This document shows, in pieces, positions 5,134-9,120 of a stretch of 9,120 nucleotides of DNA. Position numbers and translations under genes: made by a program. Origin of the DNA: Clostridiales bacterium (GTDB lineage Bacteria > Bacillota_A > Clostridia > Oscillospirales > Oscillospiraceae); assembly GCA_019417795.1 (NCBI GenBank), contig DXUR01000083.1, forward strand, positions 1-9,120, written 5' to 3'. Positions within the stretch are counted from its first letter, which is position 1; each line of letters begins with the position of its first letter. The notes below the pieces were generated by a model that was not told the origin of the DNA, made no database searches, and saw nothing but the letters and a program-made list of their open reading frames with translations.

Positions 5134-5171
5134 CGAATGACACTGAGGGGCAAGCCTCGCAGTGCCATTCG
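5134..5171. other. long imperfect hairpin just after the PARG-kinase stop codon
   Basis: CGAATG, CACTG and GGGGC (5134-5151) pair with GCCTC, CAGTG and CATTCG (5154-5171). The helix is 16 bp including one G-U pair, interrupted by single mismatches, with an AA loop. It lies 8 nt after the fusion gene's stop on the minus strand and has no T tract there. It may stabilise the 3' end or act as a weak terminator. On the + strand it is followed by an AT-rich TTTTATTT. Confidence 0.55.
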
Positions 5172-5178
5172 GTAAATT

Positions 5179-8100
5179 TTATTTCTTGCTGAACAGTTTT
5201 CCAAAGAAACCTTTCGGCTTTGGCAGATTCAGGTAGTTGTTCATATCGTCCATCAAATCATCGCATGTTTGATATCTTTCCTCCGGATTCGGCTGCGTAC
5301 ACTTTGAGATGATGTATTCTAAGCCTTGGGGCAAATTTGGATTCACCAAACGAATTGGCTTAACCTCATATGGCGGTTCTGTGGGATTAATTCCCGTCAC
5401 AAGCCGAAACATTGTCATACCTAAGCCAAAAATGTCTGTACGCACATCTGTCTGGCTGCCACCGAACTGCTCTGGCGCAGCGTAGCCCCTTGTGCCCAGG
5501 ATCACGGTATCTTCACGTTGGCCAGGCTTATATGTTCGGGCAATGCCAAAGTCAATAAGCGCCACAGTATTGTCGGGCCGCAGAATCATATTGGCCGGTT
5601 TTACATCCCTATATATGCAAGGCGGTTCCTGCGAATGGAGGTATCCAAGCACATTGCAAAGCTGCTTGCCCCAGTTTACGACTTTATCAACCGGCTGTGG
5701 CCCGGAGCGCTTTATGAGCGTCTCCAGTGTTTCACCCTCAATATAATCTCTTGCAACAAATATGCTGTTTTCATCCTCGATGATATCTACGATCCTCGGG
5801 ATCGCCGGGTGATCCAATTTCATCATCATGTATGTCTCAACAAGAATACTATCTCTTAGGACGGGGCTGTAGCTGCGATCCTGTTTATCACACACCTTAA
5901 CGGCCCAAATTTTGTCTAAGCGGATATCTTTAGCAAGGTATGTGGTATGAAAGCCACCTCGCCCTATCAGTTTAAGAATTTCATATTTCCCGTCTATGAT
6001 CTGCCCAATATATTTATTCTGCTGCGTCTCGGTCTGCTGCTCAGGAGCAGTCTGTGGCTCCTTGTTATTTCGGGCAAGCGGCAGCAGTACCTCAGTGATG
6101 AGTTGTTTGTCAAATATAAATCTGTTCTCACTGAATGGATTGACAATTACAGGCTTGTCCATCTGCACAAGCTTCGGCAAATAGTCCTGGGGGTGGAATC
6201 TGATGAGGGAAGCACTTGGTCCTTTATTTGCTTCATCATTCGATGTGAACATTGGGACAAACTCCACATCGTTTTCCAGCTTCAATGTCAAAATTCGCAT
6301 CTTAACATCCTTGGTAGGCTGCAAGGTATCGCCGGCCTTCAGCTTTGCGTAGTCAACAGAACCGAGCATAGCTTCCAAATCTATTTCAACCGGGAAGTAT
6401 AAAGGCGCATCTAACAACGCAGCGACAATCAGTTTAAACGCCGCTTCATCTTTATGTTCAGATTTGGCAAAAGTTGACATTCCCGCTTCCAGAAAAGCCA
6501 ATGCCTTTGCATCCGGGTCTCCGGTAGGCTGCGCATTTTGCTTGCGCTTATCAAAAATCACTCTTTCCGTCATTGCGAAATTAATCTCATCGTTGGTTGC
6601 AAGCTGATATTTCTTGCCGGGCTGAATTTTCACACCGTTTAGCCAAGTGCCATTGGTAGAGAAATTGTCGCGCAAGAACCACATATTTTTTTCGTAAAAG
6701 AATGTAGCCTGACGGCGCGCAACGGTGGGTTTGCCTTCTAATAACAAGTCGCATATTTTTTCACGGCCTACTTCAACAACATCCTTTTGGAATTGAACCA
6801 CCTTGCCGGTACTTTCAATCGTCAAACGCAGTATGGTTGAATAGAGGACGGTAGTTATATTGGGATCCAACATTACATACTCGCTTTCGTTATTTATATT
6901 TTTATCCTGTTCCACCATCAACGCCTCCCAAGGACAAACAAATTTTTCTTTTCCGCATTTCCGGCATCTATAATAGTCGCCATGTCCATCCTGACCACAC
7001 ATTTCATATTCGTGCTGGCCATCTTCACAATCAAGGAACCGGTCTGCATCAGACCCAACTATGCTACGAATCATCATTGTTGCAATGGTGTTCATTCCAG
7101 TGTTGGTTGGATGCGAACCATCTACAGAATCATACGCCATTTTAGGGTCATACAAATCAACTAATTTACAGTTGTGGTGTCTTACAACCCTACGAATGAT
7201 TTCATTATATTCCTCAATGTGAGTGCCGGCGTATTTATGCGGAAACTTGAAGTCAGGACGTGCTGAAATAAAGGTCTCGCATAACGTACAGCACCAGATT
7301 TCGCTTTCCGGATAATTAGTCTTAAGCTTTTTAAGCATACGATCGTACGCCTCATTAAAAAGCTCATTGCTGTCCTCGCCAAGGATTCTGGAGTCACTTC
7401 CTGTTTTTGCCCCAAACGCCCAATCGTTTGTGCCGAGATAAACCAGTATCACATCGGGCATCACATCGTTGATATGCAGCGCCGATGTGCGTTCGTCCGA
7501 GCAGCCGGAGGGGAACAGCCGCTCATACTCTTTTACCTTGGTTACACGGCTGCCCGACCACGAATTATTGACCAAAAGCTCGCCGCCGAAGAAGGCGATC
7601 ACCTTATCCCACCATGTATCTGCGGCTTCAATCACACCGGACCTTGCGCAATTCTCGCCAGCGTAGAATACCTTGTATCCCCTTGGATTGTATCCGTCAA
7701 GTGTGCTGATTGAATCTCCCAAAACAGAAAACTGTTTTCCGAAATATCTATTTCCCCTTTGCCATGTACGGAACTGATCATCGGAAGAAAAGCGTTGTTC
7801 TGTTGGCAACTTTGGATTTCTCCAGAATCTAAATTCCAAACTGTCCGGAAGCATCATCGTTCTTTCGCCTGCATCAGCGGCATATTCGTCAAACTGCCTA
7901 CGAAATGTGCTAAGATTGGGGCAATATTCACACGTTGGCTTAATGGCAAAAACGATCTTGAAGTCACGCATATAGTGCTGTTCTTCGATTGTTTGAAGAA
8001 ATGCTTCCGCAACAACCAAGGGGGGATTCTTAAATGCACCGCAACCAAATGCGCCAAGAATAAGGCAATCCACACTATTATCTCTCGCCGCTTCAAAAAT

Positions 8101-8676
8101 GTTCTTTACTCTTTTCTTTAGCAGTGCAAGCAATGCAGCTGTATTGGTATATTTCCTTTTTGCAAGATAAGGTGCCGCGCAGGTGATCACATCGACCGCA
8201 AACCATTCAGCTTCAGGCATCATCTGCGGAACTATGCTGTCATCCTTAAAAACCGTAACATCTTTCGTGTAGATCAGGCAATCAGAATAGAAGCGGCTTT
8301 TCAGCCTTCTATGGTAACCATAGTAATCTTCGAAAATGTTAGGATCGTTGATACAGGCAAATAAATTGCTGCTTCTGCATAAACATTCTTCCTGTGCCAT
8401 CGCACCAAGCTGCACGCCACCTCCCGGGTGTTCGGGATTGGCAAAGTTTAGCACTGCAATTTTACCACCGGAACGATATTTCCTGGCAATATCAAATGTC
8501 GTTCCGGCACACACGTCGATGGAGGTATGCCAACTGCGGTGCTTTGCATTTGAAACAAAGCCTTCCTTGTAAATGCGGTTAGATTTTACCGAACGCTGCG
8601 TGCGCTGCCTTAAACTATCGCAGTATGATTTTTCCAAGGTGTCCTGAAAACAGGCGACGAGTTCTTCTTTTCCCAT
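5179..8676 (-). CDS. multidomain PARG / SGNH hydrolase / FHA / SseB / Ser-Thr kinase fusion
   Basis: A 1165-residue soluble signalling protein with no signal peptide or membrane span. Domains in order: microbial-type poly(ADP-ribose) glycohydrolase (TIGR02452/DUF2263-like, about 1-265) with the signature GGG (85-87) and QEE (95-97), which hydrolyses ADP-ribose linkages; SGNH/GDSL hydrolase (about 315-545) with Ser322 in GDSIS, NNSWSGS (370-376), GTND (415-418) and Asp519/His522 in DGSHPT; a zinc-ribbon-like segment (Cys560, Cys571, Cys574, Cys581); FHA (about 612-712) with GRE (637-639) and STNGTWLNG (673-681), where the usual SxxH is ARRQ; SseB-like (about 722-870); and a Hanks kinase (about 898-1150). 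The kinase has GRGGFHTTY (905-913), Lys927, Glu947, YRDVKPAN (1022-1029), DFG (1042-1044) and APE (1067-1069), all intact. The tail reads GFFGKLFSKK. The start is 9 nt after the stop of the vWA gene, with a weak GAAAGTGAG site. Substrates are unknown. Confidence 0.93.
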   Translation of the reverse strand: MGKEELVACFQDTLEKSYCDSLRQRTQRSVKSNRIYKEGFVSNAKHRSWHTSIDVCAGTTFDIARKYRSGGKIAVLNFANPEHPGGGVQLGAMAQEECLCRSSNLFACINDPNIFEDYYGYHRRLKSRFYSDCLIYTKDVTVFKDDSIVPQMMPEAEWFAVDVITCAAPYLAKRKYTNTAALLALLKKRVKNIFEAARDNSVDCLILGAFGCGAFKNPPLVVAEAFLQTIEEQHYMRDFKIVFAIKPTCEYCPNLSTFRRQFDEYAADAGERTMMLPDSLEFRFWRNPKLPTEQRFSSDDQFRTWQRGNRYFGKQFSVLGDSISTLDGYNPRGYKVFYAGENCARSGVIEAADTWWDKVIAFFGGELLVNNSWSGSRVTKVKEYERLFPSGCSDERTSALHINDVMPDVILVYLGTNDWAFGAKTGSDSRILGEDSNELFNEAYDRMLKKLKTNYPESEIWCCTLCETFISARPDFKFPHKYAGTHIEEYNEIIRRVVRHHNCKLVDLYDPKMAYDSVDGSHPTNTGMNTIATMMIRSIVGSDADRFLDCEDGQHEYEMCGQDGHGDYYRCRKCGKEKFVCPWEALMVEQDKNINNESEYVMLDPNITTVLYSTILRLTIESTGKVVQFQKDVVEVGREKICDLLLEGKPTVARRQATFFYEKNMWFLRDNFSTNGTWLNGVKIQPGKKYQLATNDEINFAMTERVIFDKRKQNAQPTGDPDAKALAFLEAGMSTFAKSEHKDEAAFKLIVAALLDAPLYFPVEIDLEAMLGSVDYAKLKAGDTLQPTKDVKMRILTLKLENDVEFVPMFTSNDEANKGPSASLIRFHPQDYLPKLVQMDKPVIVNPFSENRFIFDKQLITEVLLPLARNNKEPQTAPEQQTETQQNKYIGQIIDGKYEILKLIGRGGFHTTYLAKDIRLDKIWAVKVCDKQDRSYSPVLRDSILVETYMMMKLDHPAIPRIVDIIEDENSIFVARDYIEGETLETLIKRSGPQPVDKVVNWGKQLCNVLGYLHSQEPPCIYRDVKPANMILRPDNTVALIDFGIARTYKPGQREDTVILGTRGYAAPEQFGGSQTDVRTDIFGLGMTMFRLVTGINPTEPPYEVKPIRLVNPNLPQGLEYIISKCTQPNPEERYQTCDDLMDDMNNYLNLPKPKGFFGKLFSKK

Positions 8677-8685
8677 GCTGAATAC

Positions 8686-9120
8686 TCACTTTCTATTGTT
8701 ATGATCCTCCTCAATGCTCTGACCCCAATCGTCAGAAATCGCCGCATCAGCTCTCATAGCGGAAATAGGAGCAGACAGGGCTTCGTAAAGAAGCTGTGTC
8801 CCTTCACTGTCAGCATTGTAATTAACTGCACGATTACTACCAATGCCAAAATGTGCTGCGGTTTCTACAGCATCGATATTTGCGCCGATAAAGAGGAATT
8901 CCCATCCATATTTGGCTTTTTGATGCTCAATCATTTTTTTAACCTCATCACTGCTAAAATGATAGCTTGCGTTTTCCTGACCATCGGTAGTAATGATAAA
9001 CATCGTGTGAGCAGGAACATCTTCCGGGCGTGCATACTTATGGATATTTCCAATATGGCGGATGGCGCCGCCGATCGCATCAACAAGTGCGGTGCAACCG
9101 CGAACTGTATAGTCTGTCTC
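8686..9120 (-). CDS. von Willebrand factor A domain protein, N-terminus outside window
   Basis: 144 residues are visible and the frame stays open to the window edge. It is a vWA fold: the visible part has the second MIDAS element (Thr in VRGCTALVDAIGGA) and the third (Asp in MFIITTDGQENAS), followed by the typical strand WEFLFIGANIDAVETAAHFGI. The first MIDAS motif (DxSxS) would lie beyond 9120. The acidic tail ends EEDHNNRK. vWA domains of this TerY-like kind bind divalent metal and partner proteins in the cytoplasm, and in ter-type clusters they pair with kinases and phosphatases. The stop is 9 nt from the ATG of the PARG-kinase fusion, so the two are in one operon. It may act as adaptor or sensor for that kinase; this is inference from context. 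Confidence 0.88.
   Translation of the reverse strand, partial: ETDYTVRGCTALVDAIGGAIRHIGNIHKYARPEDVPAHTMFIITTDGQENASYHFSSDEVKKMIEHQKAKYGWEFLFIGANIDAVETAAHFGIGSNRAVNYNADSEGTQLLYEALSAPISAMRADAAISDDWGQSIEEDHNNRK

Noticed and set aside
5947..6402. 151-codon open frame on the + strand
   Set aside because: It lies wholly antisense to the kinase/SseB coding region, whose domains are clear, and has no convincing ribosome binding site.
7182..7415. Short minus-strand frame inside the fusion gene
   Set aside because: An out-of-phase shadow of the SGNH coding region with no motifs of its own.

Overview
The window looks like chromosomal or integrated accessory DNA from a gut-type Clostridia (Oscillospiraceae/Lachnospiraceae-like). 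This is an inference from moderate GC, AGGAGG-type ribosome binding sites, T-tailed hairpin terminators, a class B sortase, a DUF4143 ATPase and a soluble Hanks-type kinase fused to FHA and SseB domains. No rRNA, tRNA or CRISPR array was seen.

Left end (1-570): the tail of a possible gene and a small ORF on the + strand are followed by a stretch with no convincing protein gene. On the minus strand that stretch carries a near-consensus sigma-A promoter (539-567), three hairpins and a terminator with a run of six T (319-363). It reads as an independent transcription unit of about 215 nt, a candidate structured small RNA.

564-1660: a minus-strand gene for an unrecognised 203-residue protein starting MGLFDKLFKKKK, followed in another frame by an AT-richer tail with no start codon. 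A 26-bp direct repeat (25/26 identical) lies at both edges, 970 bp apart, which suggests a recombination scar or an inserted cassette.

1590-3291: a complete DUF4143-type ATPase gene (+) with a dyad over its promoter and a terminator. It is followed by a compact unit with its own promoter, RBS and terminator encoding a 64-residue protein of unknown function.

3312-4915 (minus): a tyrosine recombinase split into two frames by a one-base deletion in an A run, then, 6 nt after its stop, a class B sortase. Upstream lie three direct repeats that may be recombinase or regulator sites.

5031-9120 (minus): an operon of a von Willebrand factor A protein (cut by the window edge) and a 1165-residue protein. 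The large protein carries, in order, a microbial-type poly(ADP-ribose) glycohydrolase (PARG) domain, an SGNH hydrolase, a short zinc-ribbon-like segment, an FHA domain, an SseB-like domain and a serine/threonine kinase. The operon ends at a T6 terminator. This combination of ADP-ribose hydrolysis, esterase chemistry and phospho-signalling in one chain, beside a vWA protein, is the most striking content here. It resembles an expanded relative of the TerY-type vWA/kinase phospho-signalling systems.
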